The notes beneath the pieces are model-generated. The model did no database searches. It was not told where the DNA came from and saw only the letters and a program-made list of their open reading frames with translations. From Boesenbergia rotunda (taxonomy: Eukaryota > Streptophyta > Magnoliopsida > Zingiberales > Zingiberaceae): DNA of 64,000 nt. The translations under genes were made by a program, and so were the position numbers. Of the stretch, positions 12,501 through 24,010 are shown piece after piece. Location of the stretch: positions 399,082 through 463,081 of the forward strand of contig JAGFNQ010002298.1 in assembly GCA_024364735.1 (NCBI GenBank), in the 5' to 3' direction. Each line of letters begins with the position of its first letter. Within the stretch, counting starts at the first letter, position 1.

Positions 12501-12659
12501 CTGGTGAATTTCAAAGTCATTATAATTCTTGATCACTTGGATGGCTCTTTCTATGCTACATTCAAAACCAAATACACCCTTTGGATACAGCACATCAGCA
12601 ACACGAACAACATCTTCATCACTATACACATGTCTAACCAGAAGTGGATGATTTGCAAT
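12501..12659 (-). CDS. CHR19: CHR19-like exon 8
   Basis: 53 codons, phase 0 at both ends, starting IANHPLLVRHVYSDEDVVR and ending YNDFEIHQ. The acceptor is CTTTTATCAG and the donor GTATAC. NHPLL is the SNF2 block preceding the C-terminal helicase lobe, and the YSDEDV...GVFGFEC stretch is characteristic of the CHR19/ETL1 group. The next exon, expected to begin the helicase C domain, was not found in the remaining 12.5 kb. Confidence 0.88.
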
Positions 12660-12734
12660 CTGATAAAAGAATAGAATGTCATTCATCAGATTCAAAAGCA
12701 TTTCATATGTAAGAATGAAAGAAATTTTAGGCAC

Positions 12735-12902
12735 CTTGCGAAACTGCATAAAATAATTGGAAATTTGACGTTTGGGGAGCAGATCAACTCCAGATGCAGA
12801 AGCAGAAGACTTTGATACACGAGCCTGGGAAGCTGCACGGTATTCATTTATGGCATTAACATATGCCATAGACTGTTGCGAGCCCATGTGAACATAATGA
12901 AC
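12735..12902 (-). CDS. CHR19: CHR19-like exon 7
   Basis: 56 codons between acceptor TTTTGCAG and donor GTGCCT. Contains NEYRAASQAR and LLPKRQISNYFMQFRK, the segment between the SNF2 RRLK block and NHPLL in CHR19-type proteins. The start (VHYVHMGSQQSMAY) is somewhat diverged from the usual VEYV.ME.KQEDAY pattern, which may reflect relaxed constraint. The frame is open and continuous with exons 6 and 8. Confidence 0.88.
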
Positions 12903-12965
12903 CTGCAAAAGTATTGAATGCATTTTGAACGCGCAAAACCAAAGTTAAATACTCATAAGGCTTAC

Positions 12966-13151
12966 ATGTCGTATCTTTGGAACAAGTTGCTGCATAACAT
13001 CGGACTTCAAGCGCCTTAATATGAATGGCCCTAAAATGGATTTTATCTGTGAGATCATATCATTATCTTTTGCATTCAACAACTTTTTCAGGTCCACATC
13101 CCCAGTGGAAAAAATATCAGGCATCATAAATTCTAACAATGACCATAACTC
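12966..13151 (-). CDS. CHR19: CHR19-like exon 6
   Basis: 62 codons, phase 0, starting ELWSLLEFMMPDIF and ending QQLVPKIRH. Acceptor ACATTTGCAG, donor GTAAGC. It includes GPFILRRLKSDV, the highly conserved SNF2 block after motif III, and VDLKKLLNA, which is typical of this subfamily. It joins exon 5 across intron 5 (3953 bp) to give ...LQNDLH-ELWSLLEF, the expected continuity. Confidence 0.93.
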
Positions 13152-13619
13152 CTGCAAATGTTAAAACATGTTATCACAATGTTGTTGATCACTCAGGAGC
13201 AGAATTATGACATACTAGCCAATGCATCTGACAAATGGAAGAGCAAGGAAATATAGGAAATGCCTGCGAAGACAAAATGAACTCGAGCATTACAAACAAT
13301 TCTCTTACCACTTCTCTATTCATGGTTCAGAACCCAAACCCTAGTTCTTACTCTATGGCAAATGACTCGCCAATAAGTCATACCTCGAATCTCTTCTATT
13401 TTTTCTCCTCGGTTTTTCTCCTCGGAACCGCCCCACCCTGTGGTTCAGATACCTCATACAAACCTTTCTTACAAGATAAACACAAGAAGTTAATCTAAGT
13501 AATACAATAAGAATACAACAAAGACCAGTACACCCTTATAGATCTTCTTTGGACTTGCTTTTTGCTTATATTCATTTGTACTCATTGGCTTTCAAAAACC
13601 TCCAAAGCTTCTTTACTTA

Positions 13620-13850
13620 TAGCCTTCATCCGGCAAAAGTGATATCGCTCACCCCAAGCGGCCATTATCGCCAACCCCACGATGAGATACAGGCAAGTAA
13701 ATGGTACGTAGTCTCCTTCCTAGGTGGGAGGGGATAACCCAGGGTGATGAAGCCCCTGAGAAACGACCTGTGCCCAATCCAACAAGTCTGCCATCCAAGT
13801 ACCAACTGCACTACGCCGATGGGGGCATACTTATAAACTTCATGTTCTCC
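13620..13850 (-). mobile_element. SINE-like tRNA-derived repeat in intron 5
   Basis: The minus strand starts near GCCCCCATCGGCGTAGTGCAG with an A-box-like GTAGTGCAGTTGGTA; a weak B-box-like GGTCGTTTCTC lies ~45 bp further. It continues through GGGCTTCATCACCCTGG. Size and GC-rich head are SINE-like, but the B box is poor and no tail or target duplication was identified. Confidence 0.4.
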
Positions 13851-14165
13851 CGGCAACTTGTTCTATACAATAGCTTCTACCTTTTGTCTACCACAATTGC
13901 ATATGCTTCATGTTGACTGTCTAGCTTTCCAACAACTTGAATCAAATGAACCATCTATTAATAAACTGATGTAATATAGTTTGTAGAATATTTGATTGCA
14001 TCTATCAACCCAATAGTCTTATTCTAGTTCTGTTTTCTCACTGGACCAACCAATCAACTAAATCCAACCCAATTAACTGTCCAAAGTTGACTCAGCCACA
14101 AACAGAAACATTTTGTTAACTGATAAATCAACCTGAGTCAACTATCTAGTCAACTCACTAAAAAG

Positions 14166-14735
14166 TTGACTGAATCCAACCACGAGTCTGCTAAATCATC
14201 AACTATGATCAACTCTAAGGAAAGTCCTCATCTAAATCGAGGAACTTCTTTATCTTGCCAAGAGGTGTTACCTCCTAGACTTCCTCATCTTGCCAAGAGC
14301 CCTTGCCTCCCAATCTTCTCTTTACTAGAAGCCTTACCTCTAGGACTTTCTTGTCTTGACAAGAAGCCTAGCCTAGACTTCCTTAGCTTGTGAAGAGGTC
14401 TTCCCTCCAAGATTTTCTCTACCAAGCATATGATCAACATTACTTTCAAGACTTCCCTTGCCAGAGGCCTTGCCTTTGAGATTTTCTCTGTTAAGCATTC
14501 AATCAACTTTGACTTATCAAGGCTTTCACTGGCCAAGCAACCGATCAACTTTAACCTATCAAAACTTCTACTTACCAAGCATTGCGTCAACCTTGAACTA
14601 TTAAGACTTCCACTTGCTAAGCATACGATCAACCTTGACCTGTCAAGACTTCTTCAAGTGCTTGGTTTCAAATCTCATTTCGTCCCCGATACAGGTGAAA
14701 CATTCCTTTCGGCCTGCAAATTGACACTAGCATAG
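14166..14735. repeat. LTR-retrotransposon debris with 42-bp tandem units
   Basis: The stretch is built of degenerate repeats of GCCAAG.., CTTGCCT and GATCAAC..TGACCTATCAAG. From 14493 to 14660 there are four consecutive 42-bp units (AAGCAT..GATCAACCTTGACC type) with no length change. Since 42 is a multiple of 3, open frames appear on both strands; I do not regard them as genes. Similar repeats occur in LTR-like sequence near 55.5 kb. Confidence 0.6.
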
Positions 14736-15460
14736 GTGCTGACATGCCACGAGGCTCCGCGAACACATCATATTAGCTCGACATCGCGTCCAGAGGCGTC
14801 GCAGGCTCGGTGATTGGTGCAGGGCTCGGCATGGGTCCAAAGATGTTGTGCGGGCCCAATGACAAGTCCATATATCATACAGACCTAGCAACGTGTCCAA
14901 ATGCATTGCACAGGCCGGACGACGCGTCTGAAGGTGTTGCGCTAGCCCGGCGACCCATTTGGAAGCGTCAAACGGAGCTCGACGACACGTCTGGAGGCGT
15001 CCCGCTAGCCTGGCGACGAGTCTGGAGGCGTCCCATGGTCCCGGCAACGCGTTCAGAGGCATCGTACGGGCCCGACAATGCATCCGAAGGTGTTGCGGGA
15101 ACCCGGCGATGCTTCGGGCCACGTTGCATTGACCAGGAGGGAGGTCCCCAGCATAGTGCAGAACAAGGGCAAGGGATTTAACTTAAATTTAATTAAAAAC
15201 TTTAGGTTCATAATTTTAATCAACTTTTAATATGATTGGGATAATTTAAATAAGTTTAATTAAAGTTTAATAAAATTATCTCATTAACTTAATATATATA
15301 TTTTATTTTTAAATATTTTGATTAAATTTTTTATTTTTTGTTAAAATATTTTATATTTAAAAATATCAACATGATTCGATACCGAAATTGTATTGTTCCA
15401 ATCCAAGGTCGAAACCTTGGCATAGTCGAGATGATAAATCATGGTCTAGTGTCGAGACAA
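14736..15460 (+). mobile_element. GC-rich non-autonomous hAT-like element (family member C)
   Basis: A GC-rich minisatellite of ~31-bp units (about 14790-15115, e.g. GCGACGAGTCTGGAGGCGTC) is followed by an AT-rich tail (15180-15380). Both the units and the tail resemble member D (36.2-36.8 kb): AATTTTAATCAACTT, TTAATTAAAG.TTAAT, TATTTTTAAATATT. The right end (GTCGAGATGATAAATCATG) resembles the end of member A. No coding capacity; ends and target duplication were not resolved. Confidence 0.5.
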
Positions 15461-15860
15461 CTTTAATCCATTAGCACTTCATTCACTACCACCACTTGTT
15501 ACTTCTCATATATCAACACTTGTTGAAATTTTCTGATGGTCAAATATTCAATCAATCTTGACCTAGTTGATAAATTATATTAACCAACCAAACCAAACAT
15601 CAAAACACCATGGTCGATCATGACCAACTTAGAGCACAATTGCACCAAGAAAAAAAATACATGAGTGAAATTTTGAACTTTTTTAGAGGCGCACTATCAT
15701 GCTATCTATGGAAAGAATTCAAATCTTCATTCTATGCCAACTCTAGTGCCTATGTGGAGACTAGTGAAGCGAGATTGTATCAGTAATGACCCATTTTGAC
15801 ATACATCATGAGGAAGGAGTATATGGCAGGTCGATCTTCCATATCCTCCTCCCTTCCCTA

Positions 15861-16378
15861 AGGCTATAAATGAATCAAGCCGCTCGTGAACTATTCGGAG
15901 CTCGATTCGATAGAAGCTCGTTCGAGCTCGTTTAATAAAGCTCGTTAATATTAACGAACCAAACTCAAACTCAGCAGTATTCGGCTCGTTAGCTCGTGAA
16001 CATGCTCGTTAATAAGCTCGTGAGCTAGTTCGTAAAATATAAAATTAATATTTAACATTAAATATATAATTTTTACATTTTTACATTTAATAAATATAAA
16101 ATATCCAATAAAGCTCATTTGTATGAATAAAATCATAGATTTTAATAAATATTTTATATTTTTTAGAATATATAATTTATTTTTTCAATAAATTGATGAA
16201 TAATTTAATTAATAATTTATATTTAGTAAGTTCGTTTAGGGCTCGATTAGGCTCGAATATGCTCGCGAGCCATCACTATATTCGATAAATTAAGCTCGAG
16301 CTCGGCTCGATAATAAACGAGCCAAACTCAAACTCTCAGGTATTCGGCTCGGCTCGGCTCGGTTCGATTACAGCCGCC
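15861..16378. mobile_element. CTCGAGCTCGGCTCG-rich MITE-like element, copy 1
   Basis: Terminal regions are inverted and rich in GCTCGTT/GAGCTCG motifs: left CAAGCCGCTCGTGAACTATTCGG, right GGCTCGGCTCGGTTCGATTACAGCC. The centre is AT-rich and non-coding. The same type of element occurs at 52366-52887. Probably a non-autonomous DNA element; the superfamily is not established. Confidence 0.55.
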
Positions 16379-17104
16379 TTCCCCCTTTTTCCTATGCTTC
16401 TTCCTTCCTGTGGTCATTATCCATACCATAGGAAGGGTTGTCTAAGTATCAACATAGGAGAACTCACAAGTACAAGCTGCCTATATCAAGCCATATTGAC
16501 CAAAGTTAAATTCTTGACATATAGTGCTGAACCTCTTAAGATCATTTCATCATATATGTTATTGCCTAATGTTACATAATCAATGAACATAAGTCAAGAG
16601 ATGGACACTATACACAAAATATTCAGAAGTAAACTTGTGTCTCTAAAAGCAACAAATAAATAAATACAAAGAAAACCAGAGAATCTCGTAAGCCAACATA
16701 AAAGGAAAGAGCTGATATAGTGCCGGGAGAGTTATAGATGATGATGACCTTTTACTTTCTACAATTAGTATACAAATAAAAACAAGTACTATGTAAATAT
16801 ATATATATATATATACATGTATATAATTATAGAAACTCTTTTTACTTTAAAAACAAGCAATTTCTAAATTATATACATGTATAAAATTATTCTTGGTTTT
16901 ATTACTGACATCATCCTAAAAACAAGAATGAAGTATAATAATGCAAGGGAGACTTGGTGCCTGGACTTATAGGAATAGAGTCAAAACATTCCCAAACTCA
17001 TTAAAACAGCATTAAGTTTACTATTCACTTAACTTTTTGCTTTCTAAGCATGTCACAAGTTAAAACAGAGAAGAAAAAAAACTCCATGAAGGCTATTGGC
17101 ATAC
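16379..17104. other. Intron 5 sequence without gene
   Basis: Right part of the 3.95-kb intron 5. Contains a (TA)n run at about 16797-16815. Nothing else recognisable. Confidence 0.5.
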
Positions 17105-17284
17105 ATGTAAATCATTTTGAAGTGGGGTTCCTGTTAACATTAGACGTTGTCGTGCATTTTGAGCTACAGACATAAGATTTTTCCATCGGAAGCTATTCTA
17201 TCCTTTAGAACATGAGCTTCATCCATTAGAACACAACTCCATTTCCATCGCTTCAATGCCTTACGATCATCTCTCTGTTGTGAG
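17105..17284 (-). CDS. CHR19: CHR19-like exon 5, with one-base frameshift
   Basis: Acceptor AACTTTCAG, donor GTATGCC. It encodes KRWKWSCVLMDEAH (Walker B DEAH box), then frame slips. The region after the slip reads WKNLMSVAQNARQRLMLTGT then PLQNDLH (motif III) in another frame. Exon length is 180 where 181 is needed to join exon 4 (two bases of a codon left over) to exon 6 (phase 0). The missing base maps to about 17196, where AAGGATAGAATAGC should have one more A in the A-run. Without it translation stops at TAG 17164-17166. Could be a real null mutation or a homopolymer sequencing error. Confidence 0.9.
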
Positions 17285-17362
17285 CTGAAAGTTAAACATC
17301 ACAATATTCATTGCAAATTATATATCAAATCCTCAAAAAATAAACAATTTGGATGAACAAAC

Positions 17363-17613
17363 CTATGTCGTTCAAACAACGAGTAGCATGCAAGTAATAC
17401 ATTGAAGGAAGGAGGCAAGCCAGCCTTGCCAAGGGAGGTTAATTCCTTTGAATAAGTTGTTCTCCCACTTCCGTGAAATAACAAGACAGAGAGTGATGGA
17501 CACCACCTAGTCAATTCTCTTTTCCAGTTCTCTAAAACTGAAGCTGGGCAGACGATCAGGTGAGGACCTTGGTCATTGTCCAAGTGCTTTAGCAAGTTTA
17601 GATATGTCACGGC
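17363..17613 (-). CDS. CHR19: CHR19-like exon 4
   Basis: 83 codons plus 2 bases, starting AVTYLNLLKHLDNDQGPHLI and ending CYSLFERH. Acceptor TTCTCATCCAG, donor GTTTGT. It carries SNF2 motif Ia (PHLIVCPASVLENW) and the stretch KAGLPPSFNVLLACYSLFERH typical of the CHR19 group. The frame is intact. Confidence 0.93.
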
Positions 17614-17688
17614 CTGGATGAGAAAAAAAGTAATCAAAGCTTATCCAATCTCAATTATGAAGTCAAACTTTCATTGAGCTAAACATAC

Positions 17689-17729
17689 CTGCACTGTCTT
17701 ACCAAGACCCATCTCATCTGCCAAGATGG
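17689..17729 (-). CDS. CHR19: CHR19-like exon 3 (Walker A microexon)
   Basis: Only 41 bp. With the final G of exon 2 it reads A-ILADEMGLGKTVQ, the complete SNF2 motif I (Walker A, GLGKT). Acceptor CATTTTCAG, donor GTATGT. It lies 75 bp from exon 4 but about 35.5 kb from exon 2, so correct inclusion of this small exon depends on splicing across a very long intron. Confidence 0.92.
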
Positions 17730-19076
17730 CTGAAAATGAGGTACGGTTAGAAGGCCTATACGAGTGTTTTATAAGTAAAGTTAAAGAAATTTGTGAAACC
17801 AATGAGAAAGCATTAACCAACAACAGACACAATAGTGGTCAAATTGCTCAATTAACTGATTCTGTTTTCTCATAATACTTTAGGAAATAAGACATCACAA
17901 AAAAAAATAGCAGACATTATCAACTTCCATGAATCTGTAAATCAAATACATTGTAGCAGCATTTTTTTAATATATATTACATATAATTTTGAATTAGAAA
18001 ATGATTCCTAATTTTGGACAGGAAACTAATCCTTAAGATATCATCAACTCTTACCATTCCAAAGGATGAAGTGCTAAACAATATTGACATTATAATAGTT
18101 GAGAAATAGCGATTTTGTTAGCCTCATGAGGAGAAAGACTACAACCTGTTTACATAATTCAAAGCCTAACAACGTAATATCAAATGACAATGAGGGATTT
18201 ATTATAGCTCATATTTCAAGCACTCTTTCTCAAGGAGTTTAGATTTCTAACATGTCCAACTTATAACACAAACCAAGTTCCATTAAATGGTTTGTTAAAA
18301 ATTTTGGTCATCTGTTCTTGAGAAAATGCATTGAGTATAATTCTCCTTGGACATGGCATAGTGAATGAAGTGGCATACAATTTCAATGAGTTTAGTGTGT
18401 TTTTGAAAGGCTGAATTGTCTAACGTGTTTAGTTTGTTTTTGAAAGACTGAATTGTTCAGTGCGAAAGCCACATGATTATTAAAATTGGTATTCATTAGT
18501 TTAGTGATTATAAAAGTAAGGTGTATCTCCTACATGCACGTCTAGTGGCACAGTAAAAAGTATTGTTCCAATAAATTTACAAAAATCCGATGCCACCCGT
18601 ATCAATTATGTCAATAAGTCATATCATACTAGCATGACTCGTCTAAGCATACTACGCCATGTGTCAAAATGAATTACTAGCTTGTTTCTGTAAATAAATA
18701 AATAAATAAATTTAATTGATTCTCTAATCCTTATTAATTCTTATAGTTTTATATTAATAAATAAGTGGAATAATATTATAAAACTAATATAAATTCATTT
18801 TGACATGAAGTTGAATAATATATTTTTAATTCAATTACTAATTATATAATCATTTTAAAATGTATAAACTTTAACTAAACAAAATTGAATAAGTAAACCT
18901 TATCCAAATTCATATCGGCATGTTAGAATCCAGGTAGAATATATTAAGTATAGGTACCATATAATATGAAATTTTCAATTCGACTAATTAATATTAGTTT
19001 ATTTTTAAAGCTAAATAAATTAAGTGAAAGGGGAATTAAAAAATTAAAACTTATCTAAATTTAGCTCAGCTACTAA
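17730..19076. other. Start of the ~35.5-kb intron 2, AT-rich, with a Copia trace
   Basis: Mostly unassigned. About 18190-18520 resembles the reverse complement of a Copia polyprotein C-terminal coding end (TTCTTGAGAAAATGCATTGAG, TTTCAATGAGTTTAGTGTG), highly decayed. An A/AAATA repeat lies at 18695-18715. Confidence 0.4.
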
Positions 19077-19309
19077 GGCTACGTTTGGTAAGGGTTAATC
19101 AGCCTTGTAATGTAATCAGGATTACATTACAAGATTGATTACTTTGTTTGGTATAGTTTTAAAACTGTAATGTAATATAATCTGCATTACAAAAGCTAAT
19201 AAAAGTGTTGTAATCTGGATTACAATGCCAACAACATGTAATCTGGATTACATTACAGGCTCCATTACATTACAAACTGGATTACATTACCGCTAACCAA
19301 ACGTAGCCC
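19077..19309. mobile_element. MITE with GGCTACGTTTGGT inverted repeats
   Basis: Left end GGCTACGTTTGGTAAGGG and right end CCGCTAACCAAACGTAGCC are inverted repeats. The interior is made of inverted GTAATC...GATTAC motifs (TGTAATCTGGATTACA), giving strong hairpin potential across the whole element. Non-coding. The target duplication is unclear. Confidence 0.75.
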
Positions 19310-20072
19310 AAATGTATGTGTCGATTGTAGTAGAATATGGTATTGGAATGGTAGGATCGTAGAAGATGAGAGAGGAAGGATGAATCTAAATCGTTTAAAC
19401 CTTTCTTTTTCTTGTAAACACTCGAATCAAAGTAGCAGCGGAATAAAAACAAATACACAAAAAACACAAGTTTTTTTTACTTGATTCATAGTCACTACTA
19501 CTCCGAGACATACGATCCTTGATTGCTTCGTTGGACAATCCACTATAGCTCTTCTCTCTGAAATCTTTCGAAGAAAAGCAAACTCTTACAAAAATGAGAG
19601 GATAACACTCTATTATCTCGTTGTAAGTAAATGTAAGCACTAAAAATGAATATACTGACAACAAAGGATTGAAGCTTTAGCATAGGTTGTCAAATTAGCT
19701 TCCAGTGTAGTAGTAGCAAACTTGCATAGTCGGAAACAAGATGAAGCACATAGAGAAACAGTTCCATCAACTAATTTTTTTCGTCGACGAAACCTCCTAT
19801 CCGTCAACTAAACTCAACGTCTTCCTTTGTTTGCTCTGATCTGATTTGTTCAATCCCGAAAATCTCGTTGCTCGGTCGACTGATCCACGTTATCGACTGA
19901 ACTTCCATTCCTGTATGATTCGATCTAATTGGTTGCTGTTAGCTTTTATGGATCGGTCAATTGATCCCACTAATCTGTCAACTAAATAGGTTATATACTA
20001 AATTTGCTGAACTTCGATCTGATCTGTCTACACTGACCGAATCAGTCAACTGATCCACACGATCAGTCAAGC
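19310..20072. other. LTR-like debris with TCGGTCGACTGATC motifs
   Basis: About 19780-20065 repeatedly contains GGTCAACTGATC / CGGTCGACTGATCC palindrome-like motifs, also seen at 37.3-37.5 kb. These look like LTR fragments of one family. Open frames at 19282-19664 are not recognisable proteins. Confidence 0.4.
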
Positions 20073-20478
20073 CGAATGCAGGATTATGACTAAATACATG
20101 AGCAGAAGATGAGAGTTGCAAGATAAAAATGTTAAGGTGAATATGCGGATATACAAGGATGAATAAGAAAACAAAGGAAAATATTAGAGAGAAAGTTTGG
20201 TTTGCACCTATTGAGGGAAAATTTCGGGAGACATGTTAAAGATGATATGAACATGCATGTAGACGACCAATGTATGCTCCAGTTAAGAGATGTAAACAAT
20301 GACAAATGTGCACATCAAAAGAGGAAGAGAAGACAAAAAAAAGACTTGGTTAATAACAATAAAACAAGATAAAATTTATTTAAATAAATGATGATATAGT
20401 AGGGATAGAGCTCAGTGGTGTAGAAGAATCCATATAGTCAATCCTACCTAGTAGGATAAGGTTTGGTTGTTGTTGTAT
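20073..20478 (+). mobile_element. RTE LINE 3'-end fragment
   Basis: Begins inside the C-terminal coding region (ATGAGCAGAAGATGAGAGTTGCA, TTTGGTTTGCACCTATTGAGG) and ends with the RTE 3' tail GGTTTGGTTGTTGTTG. Colinear with 31.0-31.4 kb of the intact element in the opposite orientation. A typical 5'-truncated LINE insertion. Confidence 0.75.
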
Positions 20479-22870
20479 CCTTGAATTTGAATGGGGGATA
20501 ATTTTCTTTTAAATGATTCATTTACTTTACATCTATTATAATTATTTTCATATAATTTTGGTAATATTTTGAATAAAATAAAAAATAAAAAAGTTTTTTT
20601 TAATTTTAATGAAATAAGTTTGCTTTGTTGAATCTAAATTTTCTCATCGCTTATTTGCACTAATTTTCATTATCTTAAAAGTTAAAATGCGAAAAAAATC
20701 ATTGTTGAGATTAGATACCAAATTGTATCCAATTTAAACTTTTTTATATTTTACATTATCTATGTAAAATACGGCGATTCAAAAATCTGGACCAGAAAAT
20801 TTTTCAGGATTTTTCGGATTGAGTCTAGGGTTTCCGGGCCAACGAGAGGAGCCCAAGGGGCTTTATTGTAAAAACTTAAACTTATCAAGGGTTACAGGTG
20901 AATTCTTAAATTACAAAGGGTAAATATGCTAACCCTAAAAATGTGATGTGGATTAAAATATATTGGAAGGTTAAATAACTAAAAATCCTTACCCTAAGGA
21001 CAAGATTCAAATTCTGAAAGTAGAGGGACCTTTTTGCAAAAAGCCTCCCCCTTTTTATTTTAAAACTTGCGGCTGCAACCCGGCGCTGCCCTCTCTCTCG
21101 AGCCCTAGCCGCAAGCCAAGACCCGCAGGCACCGTTTTCTCCACCTCGTCTCGAGCCCTAGCCGCTGCACCGATCCTTTCTTCTTCCTGTTTCTTCTACT
21201 CCTCATCGCGAGACCTAGCCGCACGCCGAGTCTTCCTCCCATCGCGTGCCCTAGCCCACGGCCACAACACGGCGCCACCTCCTTCTTCTTCTCTCCTTGC
21301 GAAGGTAGCAAACCCAAGACCGGTGATGTTCGTTCTTTCCTCTGCCGCTCTCTCTCAAGATCTAGGGCAAACGATTGGAGCCGGGAGGAGGTGTTGCGGG
21401 TTTTGCCAGTGATTGATTTCTTCACCTCCGATCAGATGCACGAGGGTTCTCCTTGGATTGTTTCCGAGCATGTTTGAGCCATGCCTTGGGGTCAGCCATT
21501 GCCTAAGGTAAGGATTGATTCTAGCAGTTGATTTTAGTGAGAATTTAGCTATGGTATTGGATTAGATCTGTAATTTTGGAGTCTAATTTCGAATTGGTAC
21601 TCTTTGGACTGAATTTAACCTAGTGCTCGATCTTGGAGTTTGGTTTTCGATTAGCATGTTGTATGATGGAGGTTTGAATCACTCCTTATGTTCTTTATGG
21701 TGCAGAACTTTGAGTTCCCTGTCATGGGTACTAGTACTTGGATTCGATTTAGGTTACACATGGTAGATCTGTCTTTTGGGTTCGATGTGGTTGAAGTGTA
21801 GCTTCAGAATAAATCAGTGTTTTTACCTATTCTACTTTCGTGATACTGTTTGTAGGAGTTTTCGGTGGGATTATTTCAGCTTGGGGGTTCATGTTGTGCG
21901 CCACCCTAGACTCTAGGGACTTAAACCTTGTTTAGGATTTATGGGAGAAATCTTGTTATGTTGTTGTTATGTTGTTGTTATGTCGTGAGATACCTTTGTG
22001 TAGGGATTAGCATGGGTAGAGGATACTTGGGTTGATTCCTTTGCCATATCGGGTTTCTACTTCTTGGATTGATCATGATAGGTTTATTTTCAGTTTGATT
22101 AGGAAGTTGGAATTCACATGGGATTGAACTTGGTAAACCCTTATCATCAGTAGCTATAATGGAATGTTCATTCTTGAATTTTGCTACCTGATTTAGCTCT
22201 AATTTGAACTGAGAATTGGGTTGATGGGTTTCCATATAGTGGGTGTTTGATGAATTTTCGGATTTTCACCCGATTGGTCTTGAGTTGTGATCCGGATTCT
22301 ACTCTAGGATCACTAGTGGTTGTTCTTGCCTGTGTCTTTTGGAAGTTTCCTAATCGAATCATAGCACGAGATGATCACTTTGTCTTGGAATGTGTTAGGT
22401 TTAAATCTAATATTGATTACATGGAATTTATGGTGGCAGTTTGTGTAGTCCAACCTGTGCCAATTGGAGGGGATTATGTTTCATGGGAAATAAGGAGATT
22501 ATATGTGACACAAATCATTTAATCACATTGTTAATTAAATGATTATGAGATGGTGAATAAACCTAGAAATTGAATCTAACCTTAATGACGCTGAGTAATT
22601 AGAAACCTTTCATTTAATTAGAGGTAATTAAAGGGAAAGGAAATGATTAGGTTAACCCGAGCATGGTTTAGGGATTTATTAGCTATCTGTCATTTGTATA
22701 ATAGCTAATCAAATACGTCCTTGATACAGGAGCTTGATTGGATTATTGACGGGTGGTTCTTTCCGATACGAGCATCCCTCTTTTGGAGGCGGGTACCCTT
22801 TGACTTATCTTTTAGATATTGTCATATTGCTATGCATTGTCGGTTATAGATAGCAGTAAGTTTATACGCT

Positions 22871-23731
22871 ATCCTGAGTTATTATTCATGTTCTGGATAC
22901 TTATTAGTTCTCCCTGAGTTATTATTCATGTCCTGGATACTTGTTAGCTATCTCTGAGTTAATATTCATGTTCTGAATACTTATTAGCTATCCCTGAGTT
23001 ATTATTCATGTTCTGGATACTTATTAGTTATCCCTGAGTTATTATTCATGACCTGGATACTTGTTAGTTATCCCTGAGTTAATATTCATGTTCTGGATAC
23101 TTATTAGTTATCCCTGAGTTATATTGCCTGACCTGGATACGTGTTAATTATCCTTGAGTCATTATGTCTGAACTGGATACTTGTTAGTTATCCCTGAGTA
23201 TATTGCCTAACCCTGGATACTTGTTAATTATCCTTGAGTCATTATGTCTGAACTGGATACTTGTTAGTTATCCCTGAGTATATTGCCTAACCCTGGATAC
23301 TTGTTAATTATCCTTGAGTCATTATGTCTGAACTGGATACTTGTTAGTTATCCCTGAGTATATTGCCTAACCCTGGATACTTGTTAATTATCCTTGAGTC
23401 ATTATGTCTGAACTGGATACCTATTAGTTATCCCTGAGTTATTATACCTGTTCTGGATACTTATCTATTATCCCTGAGTATATTGCCTAACCCTGGATAC
23501 TTGTTAATTATCCTTGAGTCATTATGTCTGAACTGGATACTTGTTAGTTATCCCTGAGTTATATTGCCTGACCTGGATACTTGTTAGTTATTCCTGAGTC
23601 ATTATGTCTGTTCTGGATACTTGTTAGTTATCCCCGAGTTATCATGTCTGAACTGGATACTTGTTAGTTATCCATTAATTATTATGTCCGTTCTGGATAC
23701 TTGTTAGTCATCCCTGAGTTATTATGCTGTT
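22871..23731. repeat. 40-bp minisatellite, ~21 units, no indels
   Basis: GGATAC (once GAATAC) recurs at 22895 + 40n for n = 0 to 20 without any slip. The unit reads roughly CTGAGTTATTATTCATGTTC then TGGATACTTATTAGTTATCC. In the middle (23141-23420, again 23461-23540) two unit types alternate, making an 80-bp higher-order repeat (TTGAGTCATTATGTCTGAAC type and TGAGTATATTGCCTAACCC type). Confidence 0.95.
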
Positions 23732-24010
23732 AGTTCCATACAGTATTAGGTAGTGTCATATCTAGATGTACGCTTAGAGATCGTGATGTATCTCCTGCCT
23801 TTGACCTTGAGGGATCTGTAGTTTTTAGCCAGTATACCTTGTAGGTTACCTGTATTTCCTGTTATAGGATTTCAGACTGAGACCTAGTATACTGAGGACT
23901 TGGGAGGGAGTTATGTGTATCTATCATACACCATCCTTGCATTGTTGCATGCCGGCGATCAGCGACTCCCTTGTGGTTGAGCCTAATCGTTTTCCGGCAC
24001 ATGATATGAT

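Noticed and set aside
14727..15181. Two overlapping 120-130-codon open frames
   Set aside because: Both strands open because of the ~31-bp GC-rich minisatellite of member C.
21978..22522. Open frames on both strands at 22 kb
   Set aside because: No domain; they lie in the presumed intron/non-coding part of the 4.3-kb LTR-like unit.
22871..23731. CRISPR-like regular repeat spacing
   Set aside because: Units are contiguous 40-bp repeats with no unique spacers, in a plant genome, inside an LTR-like unit: a minisatellite.
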